Source of the DNA: Sphingobacteriaceae bacterium UBA2059
GTDB taxonomy: Bacteria > Bacteroidota > Bacteroidia > Sphingobacteriales > Sphingobacteriaceae
DNA length: 33,575 nucleotides
Direction: 5' to 3'
NCBI GenBank assembly: GCA_002332615.1
Contig: DDAL01000004.1
Coordinates: 1 to 33,575 of the forward strand
The notes beneath the pieces were generated by a model. The model saw only the letters and a list, made by a program, of their open reading frames with translations, was not told the origin of the DNA and did no database searches. Both the position numbers and the translations under genes were made by a program. Each line of letters starts with the position of its first letter. Within the stretch, counting starts at the first letter, position 1. Shown piece after piece: positions 1 to 8,850 of the stretch.

Positions 1-53
1 AGGAGTACTCCTGGGCCGCTTTCTTTATACCGTGTATCGAATGAGTGTACCTG

Positions 54-359
54 TCACACTTTAATTTCAACTTCTACACCACTGGGAAGTTCCAACTTCA
101 TAAGAGCATCTACAGTTTTAGAGTTAGAGCTGTATATGTCTAGCAATCTCTTGTAGGAGCATAACTGGAACTGCTCACGCGCTTTCTTGTTCACGTGTGG
201 AGAACGAAGTACTGTAAAGATTTTCTTCTCTGTTGGAAGAGGGATAGGTCCGCTAACAACGGCACCTGTAGGCTTCACTGTTTTTACGATTTTTTCAGCT
301 GATTTATCAACCAGATTGTAATCGTACGATTTTAATTTGATTCTGATTCTTTGGCTCAT
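54..359 (-). CDS. rpsJ: 30S ribosomal protein S10
   Basis: Small-subunit protein of the 30S head; in other bacteria it also pairs with NusB in transcription antitermination. The 101-residue product has the family's usual length and its recognisable landmarks: the opening MSQRIRIKLKSYD, the GPIPLPTEKKIFTVLRSPHVNK segment (split here as GPIPLPTEKK and RSPHVNK), and the C-terminal LPSGVEVEIKV. It is the last gene of the str-type operon visible here; the next gene in Bacteroidota (rplC) would lie past the window edge, and the 53 bases left after the TGA hold no start codon for it. It starts 65 bases after the fusA stop, so it is probably co-transcribed with fusA. Very sure. Confidence 0.98.
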   Translation of the reverse strand: MSQRIRIKLKSYDYNLVDKSAEKIVKTVKPTGAVVSGPIPLPTEKKIFTVLRSPHVNKKAREQFQLCSYKRLLDIYSSNSKTVDALMKLELPSGVEVEIKV

Positions 360-373
360 ATTAATTTAATTAA

Positions 374-407
374 GCAGCTGCATAAGAGCAATTAATTACA
401 CAGCTGC
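374..407. repeat. Short inverted repeat between fusA and rpsJ
   Basis: GCAGCTG (374-380) and CAGCTGC (401-407) are perfect 7-base inverted arms separated by 20 AT-rich bases. A hairpin here would sit in the fusA-rpsJ intercistronic RNA. It has no T-tract, so it is not a usual terminator; it could affect mRNA processing or be chance. Confidence 0.3.
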
Positions 408-424
408 GAAAGATTATAGTGTTA

Positions 425-2524
425 CTAGTTTTTAGCGCCTTTTACCTTTGTAATAACTTCTTCCTGAACGTTACGAGGGGCTTCCGCATAATGATCGAAT
501 TCCATAGTTGATGTTGCACGGCCTGATGTAATAGTACGTAACTGTGTTACATAACCAAACATTTCAGAAAGAGGAACCAAGGCTTTGATAACCTGAGAAC
601 CGGCACGCGTATCCATGCCCTGAAGCTGACCACGACGACGGTTAAGGTCGCCCATAACATCCCCCATATTTTCTTCCGGGGTAAGAACTTCCACCTTCAT
701 TATTGGCTCCATAAGCACCGGACGGGCTTTTGGTAAAGCCTCGCGGAAAGCTGTACGGGCAGCAATTTCGAAAGAAAGGGAGTCAGAGTCAACCGGGTGG
801 AAAGATCCGTCGATCAAACGTACCTTCATATCTGTAACAGGGTATCCTGCAAGTACACCATTTGACATAGCTGCTTCAAAACCCTTTTGTACAGAAGGAA
901 TATATTCCCGAGGGATAGAACCACCAACGATTTCATTTTCAAACTGAAGACCGGTTTTACCTTCGTCAATGGGAGAAATAACAACCTGGATATCTGCGAA
1001 TTTACCACGCCCACCAGTTTGTTTTTTATACGTTTCTCTATGTTGTACTGTTCCGGTGATCGCTTCTTTGTAAGCAACCTGAGGAGCTCCCTGGTTTACC
1101 TCTACTTTAAACTCACGTCTTAAGCGATCCATGATAATATCAAGGTGAAGTTCGCCCATTCCTGAAATTACGGTTTGTCCGGTATCAGAATCGGTCTTCA
1201 CCTGAAAAGTCGGATCTTCTTCTGCAAGTTTACCCAAAGCCATACCCAACTTGTCCATGTCTGCCTGAGTTTTTGGCTCAATAGCTAAACCAATAACAGG
1301 CTCAGGGAAGTTCATAGATTCAAGCACGATCGGGAACTTCTCGTCACAAAGAGTATCGCCTGTCTTGATATCTTTAAAGCCTACAACAGCGGCAATATCA
1401 CCAGCTCCAACGTTAGGGATAGGATTTTGCTTGTTGGCATGCATTTGGAAAATACGGGAGATACGCTCTTTGTTGGAAGAACGGGTATTATATACGTATG
1501 AACCGGCTTCAAGATTACCTGAGTAAACACGAATGAAGCATAAGCGACCAACAAAGGGGTCAGTAGCAATTTTAAATGCAAGTGCAGAAAAAGGCTCACT
1601 GATATCCGGCTTACGGGCAATTTCTTCACCTGTTGTTGGGTTTGTTCCTGTAATAGCTTCCTGGTCAAGTGGCGAAGGAAGCAGTTCCATTACCAGATCA
1701 AGCATGGTTTGAACACCTTTATTCTTAAAGGATGATCCACATACCATAGGAACGATCTTTGCATCAATAGTTGCTTTACGCAATGCATCAAGGATTTCGC
1801 GTTCAGTGATAGAAGTCGGATCCTCGAAGAATTTTTCCATCAGAGAATCATCATAGTCAGCAACCGCTTCCAGAAGTTTTTCTCTCCATTCAGTTGCTTC
1901 CTGAAGTAAGTCATCAGGAATAGGAACTTCAGTAAAGGTCATGCCTTTATCATGCTCATTCCAAACAACACCTCTCCAGTTGATCAAATCAACAACACCT
2001 TTAAAAGCATCTTCAGAGCCTATGGGAATCTGAAGGGGGATTGCATTAGAACCAAGCATATCCTTTACCTGCTTAACAACCTTTAGGAAATCGGCTCCTG
2101 AGCGGTCCATTTTATTAACGAATCCTATACGGGCTACATTATAATTGTTTGCAAGACGCCAGTTGGTTTCGGATTGCGGCTCAACACCATCAACCGCAGA
2201 GAAAAGAAACACCAATCCGTCCAAAACACGGAGAGAGCGATTTACCTCAACGGTAAAGTCTACGTGTCCCGGGGTATCAATAATGTTTATATGATAGGTA
2301 TTGTTCCTGTATTTCCAGTCAACAGTTACAGCAGCAGAGGTAATAGTTATACCACGCTCCTGTTCCTGAGCCATCCAGTCAGTCGTTGCAGAGCCTTCGT
2401 GAGTTTCTCCTAACTTGTGGTTAACGCCGGAATAATATAGAATACGTTCAGTAGTGGTAGTTTTACCTGCGTCAATGTGAGCAGCAATACCAATGTTTCT
2501 TGTGAATTTTAAATTTCTTGCCAT
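425..2524 (-). CDS. fusA: Elongation factor G
   Basis: GTPase that drives translocation of tRNA and mRNA and, with RRF, splits post-termination ribosomes. The 699-residue product shows the GTPase motifs in order: AHIDAGKTTTTE (P-loop, about residues 15-26), the switch II DTPGHVDF, NKMDRSG and GSSFKNKG, followed by domains II-V ending in a region with MEFDHYAEAP. The start was set at the ATG giving MARNLKFTRNIG, the usual N-terminus in this phylum; the frame is open for eight more codons upstream (MGEIINKK), which look like leader. It lies between rpsG and rpsJ in the str operon, about 90 bases after rpsG. Very sure of function; start fairly sure. Confidence 0.97.
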   Translation of the reverse strand: MARNLKFTRNIGIAAHIDAGKTTTTERILYYSGVNHKLGETHEGSATTDWMAQEQERGITITSAAVTVDWKYRNNTYHINIIDTPGHVDFTVEVNRSLRVLDGLVFLFSAVDGVEPQSETNWRLANNYNVARIGFVNKMDRSGADFLKVVKQVKDMLGSNAIPLQIPIGSEDAFKGVVDLINWRGVVWNEHDKGMTFTEVPIPDDLLQEATEWREKLLEAVADYDDSLMEKFFEDPTSITEREILDALRKATIDAKIVPMVCGSSFKNKGVQTMLDLVMELLPSPLDQEAITGTNPTTGEEIARKPDISEPFSALAFKIATDPFVGRLCFIRVYSGNLEAGSYVYNTRSSNKERISRIFQMHANKQNPIPNVGAGDIAAVVGFKDIKTGDTLCDEKFPIVLESMNFPEPVIGLAIEPKTQADMDKLGMALGKLAEEDPTFQVKTDSDTGQTVISGMGELHLDIIMDRLRREFKVEVNQGAPQVAYKEAITGTVQHRETYKKQTGGRGKFADIQVVISPIDEGKTGLQFENEIVGGSIPREYIPSVQKGFEAAMSNGVLAGYPVTDMKVRLIDGSFHPVDSDSLSFEIAARTAFREALPKARPVLMEPIMKVEVLTPEENMGDVMGDLNRRRGQLQGMDTRAGSQVIKALVPLSEMFGYVTQLRTITSGRATSTMEFDHYAEAPRNVQEEVITKVKGAKN

Positions 2525-2615
2525 CTTTTTGTTTATGATTTCTCCCATTCAAAAAAAGATCACACCACAATGTAGTGCAATCTTTTCTTAAGCGTTCAAT
2601 CTTTCATCTGTAATA

Positions 2616-3083
2616 CTAGAATCTGAAGTGAGAGAATGCTTTATTAGCCTCAGCCATTTTATGGGTATCTTCTTTTTTCTTCACAGCAGAACCTTCACCC
2701 TTAGCAGCAGAAATAATTTCTCCGGCCAACTTTTCCATCATTGTTTTCTCACCACGTCTGCGGGCATAAAGGATCATCCATTTCATACCTAAAGCGATTT
2801 TACGCTCAGGACGAACTTCAGTTGGAACCTGGAAGTTAGCACCACCTACACGGCGGGATTTAACTTCTACAGAAGGCATAATGTTATTCAATGCTTTTTT
2901 CCAGGATTCAAGACCGTTCTCACTTGTTTTCTTCTCTACCAGCTCAACCGCATCATAAAATATCGAATAAGCAATAGACTTTTTCCCGTCGTACATCATG
3001 TTGTTAACGAAGCGGGTTACCATCACATCATTAAACTTTGGATCAGGAAGGATGATTCTCTTCTTTGGTTTTGACTTTCTCAT
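2616..3083 (-). CDS. rpsG: 30S ribosomal protein S7
   Basis: Primary assembly protein of the 30S head that binds 16S rRNA and lies near the E-site. The 155-residue product has the expected length. Visible family features are the basic opening MRKSKPKKR, the DPKFND segment, FVNNMMYDGKKS, and the VGGANFQVPTEVRPERK loop in the middle, with a C-terminus ending in EANKAFSHFRF. It follows rpsL by only 12 bases, which fits translational coupling in the str operon. The family includes a known translational repressor in Escherichia coli; no equivalent RNA site was recognised here. Confidence 0.97.
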   Translation of the reverse strand: MRKSKPKKRIILPDPKFNDVMVTRFVNNMMYDGKKSIAYSIFYDAVELVEKKTSENGLESWKKALNNIMPSVEVKSRRVGGANFQVPTEVRPERKIALGMKWMILYARRRGEKTMMEKLAGEIISAAKGEGSAVKKKEDTHKMAEANKAFSHFRF

Positions 3084-3095
3084 TTTCTATCCTCC

Positions 3096-3515
3096 TTATT
3101 TTTTACCTTTTCCACCTTTTGCAGGAGCAGCTGCTGCCTGACCTGGTTTAGGACGTTTTGTACCATACTTAGAACGACGCTGATTTCTTCCGTTTACACC
3201 GGAAGTATCAAGGGCACCACGAATAATGTGATAACGTACACCTGGTAAGTCTTTAACACGACCACCACGAATTAACACAATAGAGTGCTCCTGAAGGTTG
3301 TGACCTTCACCCGGAATGTATGCATTTACTTCTTTACCATTTGTAAGGCGCACACGGGCTACCTTACGCATTGCTGAGTTTGGTTTCTTAGGGGTAGTGG
3401 TGTATACACGTGTGCATACGCCTCTTCGCTGTGGACAGCTGTCCAGCGCTGGAGATTTACTCTTAAACTCCAGAGTTACTCTACCTTTCCTAACTAATTG
3501 TTGAATAGTAGGCAT
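3096..3515 (-). CDS. rpsL: 30S ribosomal protein S12
   Basis: Decoding-centre protein of the small subunit. The 139-residue product contains the conserved CPQRRGVCTRVYTTTPKKPN stretch and GGRVKDLPGVRYHIIRG. The two lysines whose substitution gives streptomycin resistance in other bacteria are both wild type (in TPKKPNS and in RVKDLPG, about K43 and K88). The C-terminus carries an extra Ala/Lys/Gly-rich tail (QAAAAPAKGGKGKK), common in this phylum. It is the first gene of the operon, preceded by a well-formed promoter and a leader of about 50 bases. Confidence 0.97.
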   Translation of the reverse strand: MPTIQQLVRKGRVTLEFKSKSPALDSCPQRRGVCTRVYTTTPKKPNSAMRKVARVRLTNGKEVNAYIPGEGHNLQEHSIVLIRGGRVKDLPGVRYHIIRGALDTSGVNGRNQRRSKYGTKRPKPGQAAAAPAKGGKGKK

Positions 3516-3570
3516 TTACGGTTTTTTTCTAATTTGCTTTTTTATACTACTTCCCTTTTTAAAAGGAATG

Positions 3571-3600
3571 CAAAAATACTAAAGAAAATTTGATAATCAA
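3571..3600 (-). promoter_or_regulatory. Promoter of the str operon (Bacteroidota consensus)
   Basis: Read on the minus strand: TTG (3600-3598), 19 bases, then TATTTTTG (3578-3571), which matches the Bacteroidota primary-sigma consensus TTG-N19-TAnnTTTG exactly. The bases after the -7 element are CATTCC, the same as at the tRNA-Gln promoter. Transcription would start near 3564, leaving a leader of about 50 bases before rpsL. Confidence 0.75.
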
Positions 3601-3855
3601 TGCGTTATAGATAAAAAACATATAAAATTCCCCGGGCAGGATATCGGCGGCCGATTTTGCCCTAGGCCGGCTTTAAACACGCAACTGCAGTATCGCGTAG
3701 TCCGCCTTCATTGAAGCGGGAAAGACAAAGATTGAAGCATAAGGCATCTGTTCTCTGTGCTAACGGGGTATCTCTTGCCTGTAGCCGGCGCAGGTCAAAC
3801 AGAACATGGGGCGCACTTCTTTCTCGCAATATATTCTGCTTTGTTCAGTCAGCAT
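3601..3855. other. Non-coding spacer with one hairpin
   Basis: This spacer between the str promoter and the terminator of the receptor gene holds no convincing gene. It contains a compound inverted repeat at 3634-3662: GGGCA (3634-3638) pairs with TGCCC (3658-3662), and ATCGG (3643-3647) with CCGAT (3651-3655) inside it. On the minus strand the hairpin is followed by a short T-rich stretch, so it might act as a second, weaker terminator protecting the ribosomal promoter. The rest shows nothing I can name. Confidence 0.4.
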
Positions 3856-3888
3856 AAAAAAGGGCGAAGTAAATGCACTTCGCCCTTT
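3856..3888 (-). terminator. Intrinsic terminator of the outer-membrane receptor gene
   Basis: A perfect 12-bp stem (3859-3870 with 3877-3888, core GGGCGAAGT) closes a 6-base loop and is followed on the minus strand by six T residues. It lies about 40 bases after the receptor stop codon. Confidence 0.88.
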
Positions 3889-3929
3889 CCAAGCCGCGCT
3901 TTAGCAGCGGCTTATGTAATACCCGGGTG

Positions 3930-6386
3930 CTATTCGGTCTGCCCTCCTGATGAACCTTTGCTCACGTCATCGTTCTTGATACCCCTCTTATTCTTCTTTA
4001 TCCCTTCCTTTAATTCGCCGAAGCGATAGTTAAAACTCAAACCTACGTTTCTAAAATATGAGTTATTGAAACTGGACTGAGTAAAGTCCGGCCCCTCGGT
4101 CTCTGTAGTCCATTTACGGTATTTGCTCCAGGGGTTACTAACAAACATGGAAATAGTTGCCTTCTTTTTAAGGAGCTCTTTATTGAGACTAAATGATGTA
4201 AAAACTGTTGAACTTGATTTCCCCTGCAGAATAATAGAGGGTGAATAAAAGCCCCCATTCACTCCGGCTCGCCAGCCCTTATCCATTCTGTAACCTATGT
4301 AACTAAATAAGTAACCCTGCAAGCCATCGTTTGAAAGGTCCTGCCCGTTAAATGTTCCCTTTATCCAGAGATAAGACACACTTCCGTTCAGATTTAGATT
4401 AAGCCTTGGAGTCAAAGGATAATTGACACTTGCGTTCAAGCCCGCATTCTTATCCTTACCTACATTCTCAAACGTCGTTAAAGTCACATTGTCCTCCGGT
4501 CTGTATATACTAACATTCTGCACTGTGTTATTGGCGAACGTATAACTCAAACCTATGGTATAAGAGCCTTTTTTGAACTTGCTGTAACTCAATTCGAAGT
4601 TATGGTTCAGAGCAGCGTCAAGCTCTGGGTTGCCCGTACTTATGAATCTCGGATCTACCTGATTCACAAAAGGGTTTAACTGCCATATACCCGGTCTTTG
4701 AATACGCTGGGTATATCCGAAGTTCATACTGCTCATATTCTTGAAGGTCCTCTGGGCAGAAACTGAGGGAATAAAATTCGTATACGTTTGATCAACTTTA
4801 GTAGCGTTCGTCTTGAAATTTGCATCAATAGACGTCCTTTCCAGTCTCAAACCCGCCTTGAAGCCCCACTTTTTCATTTTATAATAATATGAATTGTAGA
4901 CGCCCAGTACGTCTTGCTGATAATTAAATTCATTACTCTTCTCCGGATCCAGTATAAAGCCTTCCCCCGAAGGGTTAGCATTGAACTGATTGTAGACGCT
5001 GAAATTATCGCGCCATATAGCTTTTATACCGGCTTCTACATTCAGCTTCTTCAAGGGGTGTACATAATCAATCTGCGCCGTCTGCTCCTCCGAACCCGAC
5101 TCATTATCCTGACGGTAATCTCTCACAGGAAAGTTCACAGCATTGTCTGTAAGCACCCTATTTTCACCGTTGTTATTGTATTTATTATACCGGTAACTTG
5201 CTGTCATCAGCTGATCTTTATTCCGCTTAAAGCCAAGCTGGTAATTTATGCTCAGATCACCCCCCGGATTAGAACTCTCACTGTTATTCCGTAAAACATA
5301 GGACTGACTAAGAGAGTTGTCCTGCCCCCACAATCTTGATGTCTGATCATTACCATAAGTATTCTTGAATCTGTTCAAGCTGCCAGATGCAGTTATGAGG
5401 TTTAGCGAATCCACTTCATAACTAAGCTCAATGCTGGAATAAAGCCCTTTTCCATTTCCATCCCCTTCACCTTCCTGCTCCAGCCTGGTAGGGTTTGTTC
5501 CCGTTGTTATCCGCGTACTGCCGCTGGTTCCAGACGGGCGATCATACTTGTGTAGTCCTCCGAAACCCTGAATGCCAAACTTTCCCGACTTGGCCGTTAC
5601 CGAAGCATTCACACCCTGACCGTTTGGGAAGCTTTGCCTTAGACCTATACTGCCATTATAACCCTGATCAACTTTCTTATTCGTTATGATGTTAATGATA
5701 CCAGCAAGCCCTTCGCCTTCATATTTTGACGGCGGCGTGGTAATTACTTCAACCCGTTGAATGTTAGAGGCAGGCATACTCTTAAAAACCTCTTTAGGAT
5801 CCCTGGCCAGCATGGAAGACGGCCTGCCGTTAATAAGCACCTTAAAATTAGCACTTCCTTTTACCTTGATATTATCTTCAGCATCTACCGTAATAAGCGG
5901 AACTTTGCGCATCATATCAAGCACCGTATTGCTTTTACTTTCAGGGTCAGCCTGTATATCATAACTAATACGATCAATTTCCTGCTTCACGATCGGTTTA
6001 ACGCCTGTTATACTTACCTCCCTGAGTTTGGTATTTTGAGGAGACAAACGTATGGAGCCCACATTTAAAACGCCATCCTTTTCACCTCCGGCTTTCAGGG
6101 TAATCGTGCGACCGCTATAGCCTACCGACAAGGCACTAAGCCTGTAAGCACCTGCAGGGATGTTGGGTATAGTAAACACTCCCTTGGTGCCTGAAAGAAC
6201 TGTCTTAACAGCTTTTCCTTCCGCAGTTTTCAAACTGAGAGTTACATAATCCAAACCGGCTCCTGAAATGGAGTCAAGTACTACCCCTTTAATGGTTACC
6301 GGTTGGTTCTGAGCCCGAGCCACGACGCCTGAGAACAGGCATGCCATACATGTAGCTAAGCAGATGCGTTTTAAATAATTAGCCAT
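3930..6386 (-). CDS. TonB-type outer-membrane beta-barrel receptor
   Basis: Predicted outer-membrane protein of the Bacteroidota beta-barrel/TonB-dependent receptor group. The 818-residue product starts with a signal peptide (about residues 1-25, ending ARAQ). A carboxypeptidase-regulatory-like beta-sandwich follows (about 30-110, starting VTIKGVVLDS), then a plug-like region (about 120-235, with VLINGRPSSM and IQRVEVITTPPSKYEGEGLAGIINI), then a long barrel rich in alternating aromatic strands, ending in a stretch with NVGLSFNYRFGE. The overall form resembles the outer-membrane beta-barrel family with PF14905-like barrels rather than SusC: no SusD partner is next to it and no TonB-box can be assigned. 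The substrate cannot be told. The tail is Lys/Ser/Gly-rich and hydrophilic. Monocistronic, with its own terminator. Sure of class, not of function. Confidence 0.88.
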   Translation of the reverse strand: MANYLKRICLATCMACLFSGVVARAQNQPVTIKGVVLDSISGAGLDYVTLSLKTAEGKAVKTVLSGTKGVFTIPNIPAGAYRLSALSVGYSGRTITLKAGGEKDGVLNVGSIRLSPQNTKLREVSITGVKPIVKQEIDRISYDIQADPESKSNTVLDMMRKVPLITVDAEDNIKVKGSANFKVLINGRPSSMLARDPKEVFKSMPASNIQRVEVITTPPSKYEGEGLAGIINIITNKKVDQGYNGSIGLRQSFPNGQGVNASVTAKSGKFGIQGFGGLHKYDRPSGTSGSTRITTGTNPTRLEQEGEGDGNGKGLYSSIELSYEVDSLNLITASGSLNRFKNTYGNDQTSRLWGQDNSLSQSYVLRNNSESSNPGGDLSINYQLGFKRNKDQLMTASYRYNKYNNNGENRVLTDNAVNFPVRDYRQDNESGSEEQTAQIDYVHPLKKLNVEAGIKAIWRDNFSVYNQFNANPSGEGFILDPEKSNEFNYQQDVLGVYNSYYYKMKKWGFKAGLRLERTSIDANFKTNATKVDQTYTNFIPSVSAQRTFKNMSSMNFGYTQRIQRPGIWQLNPFVNQVDPRFISTGNPELDAALNHNFELSYSKFKKGSYTIGLSYTFANNTVQNVSIYRPEDNVTLTTFENVGKDKNAGLNASVNYPLTPRLNLNLNGSVSYLWIKGTFNGQDLSNDGLQGYLFSYIGYRMDKGWRAGVNGGFYSPSIILQGKSSSTVFTSFSLNKELLKKKATISMFVSNPWSKYRKWTTETEGPDFTQSSFNNSYFRNVGLSFNYRFGELKEGIKKNKRGIKNDDVSKGSSGGQTE

Positions 6387-6484
6387 TGAGCAAGCTTATT
6401 GATTTGATTGTTACCTAAAGACTGTGAACAGGTAAAAAATGTTACATTCAGACCAACAAATACTTGTCGTCAAAGGCCGAGTGC

Positions 6485-7045
6485 TTACTTATTAAATCTT
6501 GTCATAGTTAGTTCAGACCCTACAGCAACAAAGCTTTCTATCATTTCAACAGACCGGTCAATCAGCGAAGGAAGTTCGGGCTGTTCGTCTTCGTCAAAGC
6601 CACTCAAAACATAGTCAACCTGTCTACCTTTAGCGAAGTTATCACTTATGCCAAACCGAAGCCTGGGGTAAGCCTGAGAACCAAGGACCGACTCAATGCT
6701 TTTAAGACCGTTGTGACCCGCGCTGCTTCCCTTAGGCTTGATGCGAAGAGAACCAAACGGAAGTGCAAGATCATCGACTAAAACCAGAATATTTTCAACC
6801 GGAATTTTAAGCTCCTGCATCCAGTAGTTAACAGCCTTACCGCTCAGGTTCATATACGTAGTAGGTTTGATAACATGCACTTTTCTACCCTTATAAGCCA
6901 GCTCAGTATAGTAAGCAAGTTTCAGATTGCTAAAACCCACCTTGTACTTTGCAGCCAGGGCATCGGCAATCATAAAACCAATATTATGTCTGGTATCCGC
7001 ATATTCCTGTCCGATATTTCCAAGAGCTACTATAAGGTACTTCAT
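6485..7045 (-). CDS. pth: Peptidyl-tRNA hydrolase
   Basis: Cleaves peptidyl-tRNA released from stalled ribosomes and returns tRNA to the pool. The 186-residue product has the family signature GNIGQEYADTRHNIGF with catalytic His20, plus N10, N66 (TTYMNLSG), the acidic pair D91-D92 in VLVDDLALP, and GSSAGHNGLKSI. The start was set at the ATG giving MKYLIVALGN; a TTG two codons further upstream would add only two residues. It follows rplY by about 100 bases and lies after that gene's terminator, so it may have its own promoter, though none is clear. No terminator was found before the receptor gene. Confidence 0.96.
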   Translation of the reverse strand: MKYLIVALGNIGQEYADTRHNIGFMIADALAAKYKVGFSNLKLAYYTELAYKGRKVHVIKPTTYMNLSGKAVNYWMQELKIPVENILVLVDDLALPFGSLRIKPKGSSAGHNGLKSIESVLGSQAYPRLRFGISDNFAKGRQVDYVLSGFDEDEQPELPSLIDRSVEMIESFVAVGSELTMTRFNK

Positions 7046-7100
7046 ATTCAATCAACAATAATGTGTAAAGATAACTACAGACTGTCATCTCCCAAATACA

Positions 7101-7131
7101 AAAGGGCCACTCCTAATAGAAGCGGCCCTTT
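7101..7131 (-). terminator. Intrinsic terminator after rplY
   Basis: AAAGGGCC (7101-7108) pairs with GGCCCTTT (7124-7131). On the minus strand the stem is followed by TTGTATTT, an imperfect T-tract. It lies 20 bases after the rplY stop and closes the prs-rplY unit. Confidence 0.75.
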
Positions 7132-7151
7132 GTATAACCTAAAAATTGTCT

Positions 7152-7730
7152 TTACTTCTTAGCAGCTTCTTGTTCAGCCTGCTTTAAAGCCCGTGAGGTA
7201 GTAACAGATACAATGGTATCTTCCGGAGTATTAGTGATCACAAAATCATTAAACTTCAAATCGCGAACACGCACAGACTTGCCAACTTCAAGAGGCTCAA
7301 TACTTACTTCAACATACTGAGGCATGCTGTTTGGAAGTGCTTTAACTCTTAACTGACGCAGCTTTTGAACAAGCTTACCTCCCATTTTAACACCAGGAGA
7401 AGTACCGGTAAGTTTAACCGGAACCAGCATTGTCAGTTCTTTTGATTCATCCAGTTCAAAGAAGTCAACGTGCATTACCACATCTGTCAACTGGTGAAAC
7501 TGAGTATCCTGAACGATAGCACGTGTTTTATTGCCTTCAATATCAAGTTCAACAAACAGAGCATCCGGACTGTACAGAACAGGTCTTAGATCCGCTATGT
7601 TCACTGAAAAGTGAACCTGAGCTCTTCCACCGTATAATACAGCAGGCACTTTACCCTGGTAACGAAGCTCCTTAGAGTCGCGCTTCCCTACGTTCTCTCT
7701 TAGAGAACCGCTAATGGCGATAGTTTTCAT
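7152..7730 (-). CDS. rplY: 50S ribosomal protein L25 / general stress protein Ctc
   Basis: 5S rRNA-binding protein of the large subunit, here in the long TL5/Ctc form. The 192-residue product has the N-terminal L25 domain (about 1-90: SGSLRENVGKRDSKELRYQG, then KVPAVLYGG) and the C-terminal beta domain (about 95-185, with VPVKLTGTSPGVKMGGKL). It ends in a Lys/Ala/Glu-rich tail. It starts 34 bases after the prs stop on the same strand, the prs-ctc arrangement known from many bacteria, and the pair ends at a hairpin terminator. Confidence 0.95.
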   Translation of the reverse strand: MKTIAISGSLRENVGKRDSKELRYQGKVPAVLYGGRAQVHFSVNIADLRPVLYSPDALFVELDIEGNKTRAIVQDTQFHQLTDVVMHVDFFELDESKELTMLVPVKLTGTSPGVKMGGKLVQKLRQLRVKALPNSMPQYVEVSIEPLEVGKSVRVRDLKFNDFVITNTPEDTIVSVTTSRALKQAEQEAAKK

Positions 7731-7764
7731 GTTATAATAATTAATGTATATATTAAGACTGTAA

Positions 7765-8709
7765 TTAATCTACCCGAAAAAGATCGCTGATAGAACCATG
7801 CTCCTGAAGGATATGGATCGCATTGGCAAACAGATCGGCAGTTGAAAGTATTTTTATTTTGTCCAGCTCGTGTTTAAGCGGAATAGTATCGGTAAGAATA
7901 AGTTCATCGAGAGCGGAGTTAGCAATGGTTTCATAAGCCTTGCCCGATAGCACGGCGTGTGTACAAACCGCACGTACGCTGTTGGCACCATTTTCCATAA
8001 TCAAACCTGCAGCCTTCGCCAGTGTGCCGGCGGTGTCGCAGATATCATCAATAATCACCACATCCCTGCCCTGCACATCACCAATGATAGACATTGATTC
8101 AATTTCGTTGGCCCGCTTCCGGCGTTTATCACATATCACCACCTCCGCGTTAAAGTGCTTGGCAAAAGTACGCGCCCTGTAAGAGCCTCCCATGTCGGGT
8201 GAAGCGATGGTAAGCTTCGGAAGGTTAAGACTTTGTATGTAAGGAACAAAAATTACAGAAGCATCAAGGTGATCAACCGGGATATCAAAAAATCCCTGAA
8301 TTTGCGCAGCGTGCAAATCCATGGTCATGATACGGTTTGCTCCCGCCGCAGTAAGCAGGTTCGCAATCATTTTCGCCCCTATTGCTACACGCGGCTTGTC
8401 TTTTCTGTCCTGACGCGCCATACCATAATATGGTATAACCACAGAAATATAACTCGCAGAAGCCCGGCGAGCTGCATCAATCAACAGTAAAAGTTCAAGT
8501 AAATTATCCGAAGGCTGATTGGTAGACTGAATAAGAAAAACATTGAATCCCCTGATTGATTCATTAAAGTATGGCTGAAATTCACCATCACTAAAATGCG
8601 ATATTACAACATCTCCCAGTTCCTGACCGTATGACTTTGCTATCTTTTCTGCTAAAGCGGTGCTGCCTGACCCGGCAAATAATTTCACGGAACTTGATTC
8701 TGGTGACAT
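7765..8709 (-). CDS. prs: Ribose-phosphate pyrophosphokinase (PRPP synthase)
   Basis: Makes PRPP from ribose 5-phosphate and ATP for purine, pyrimidine, NAD, His and Trp synthesis. The 314-residue product has class I features: the flexible-loop region YYGMARQDRKDKPR, the metal- and nucleotide-binding segment TMDLHAAQIQGFFDIPVDHL, and the PRPP-binding loop VVIIDDICDTAGTLAKAA. Length is normal. It is first in a two-gene unit with rplY and has a plausible promoter about 55 bases upstream. Confidence 0.97.
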   Translation of the reverse strand: MSPESSSVKLFAGSGSTALAEKIAKSYGQELGDVVISHFSDGEFQPYFNESIRGFNVFLIQSTNQPSDNLLELLLLIDAARRASASYISVVIPYYGMARQDRKDKPRVAIGAKMIANLLTAAGANRIMTMDLHAAQIQGFFDIPVDHLDASVIFVPYIQSLNLPKLTIASPDMGGSYRARTFAKHFNAEVVICDKRRKRANEIESMSIIGDVQGRDVVIIDDICDTAGTLAKAAGLIMENGANSVRAVCTHAVLSGKAYETIANSALDELILTDTIPLKHELDKIKILSTADLFANAIHILQEHGSISDLFRVD

Positions 8710-8762
8710 GATTATCTGTTAAGGTTGGGGACTAAATAAAACACGTTATTAAACATTGGATG

Positions 8763-8795
8763 CAAAGTAACCTCATACAAAGTTCGAAAAACAAA
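8763..8795 (-). promoter_or_regulatory. Probable prs promoter
   Basis: On the minus strand: TTTG (8795-8792), 21 bases, TTACTTTG (8770-8763), one mismatch to TAnnTTTG, then CATCC. The spacing is within the range accepted for Bacteroidota promoters. The gene starts about 54 bases further on. Confidence 0.5.
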
Positions 8796-8850
8796 TCCGG
8801 GCCTCCCTTGCAGCCCCCGGCATGTATGAAGAACCGAATTTTATTTTTTG

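Noticed and set aside
1..53. Palindrome AGGAGTACTCCT at the window edge
   Set aside because: Too short and cut by the edge; probably part of the rpsJ-rplC spacer.
2525..2548. Eight-codon N-terminal extension of EF-G
   Set aside because: The family in this phylum begins at MARNLKFTRNIG, and the extra residues have no counterpart.
3757..4029. Plus-strand open frame of 90 codons upstream of and into the receptor gene
   Set aside because: It crosses the strong minus-strand terminator and the antisense of the receptor's last codons; its sequence resembles no protein.
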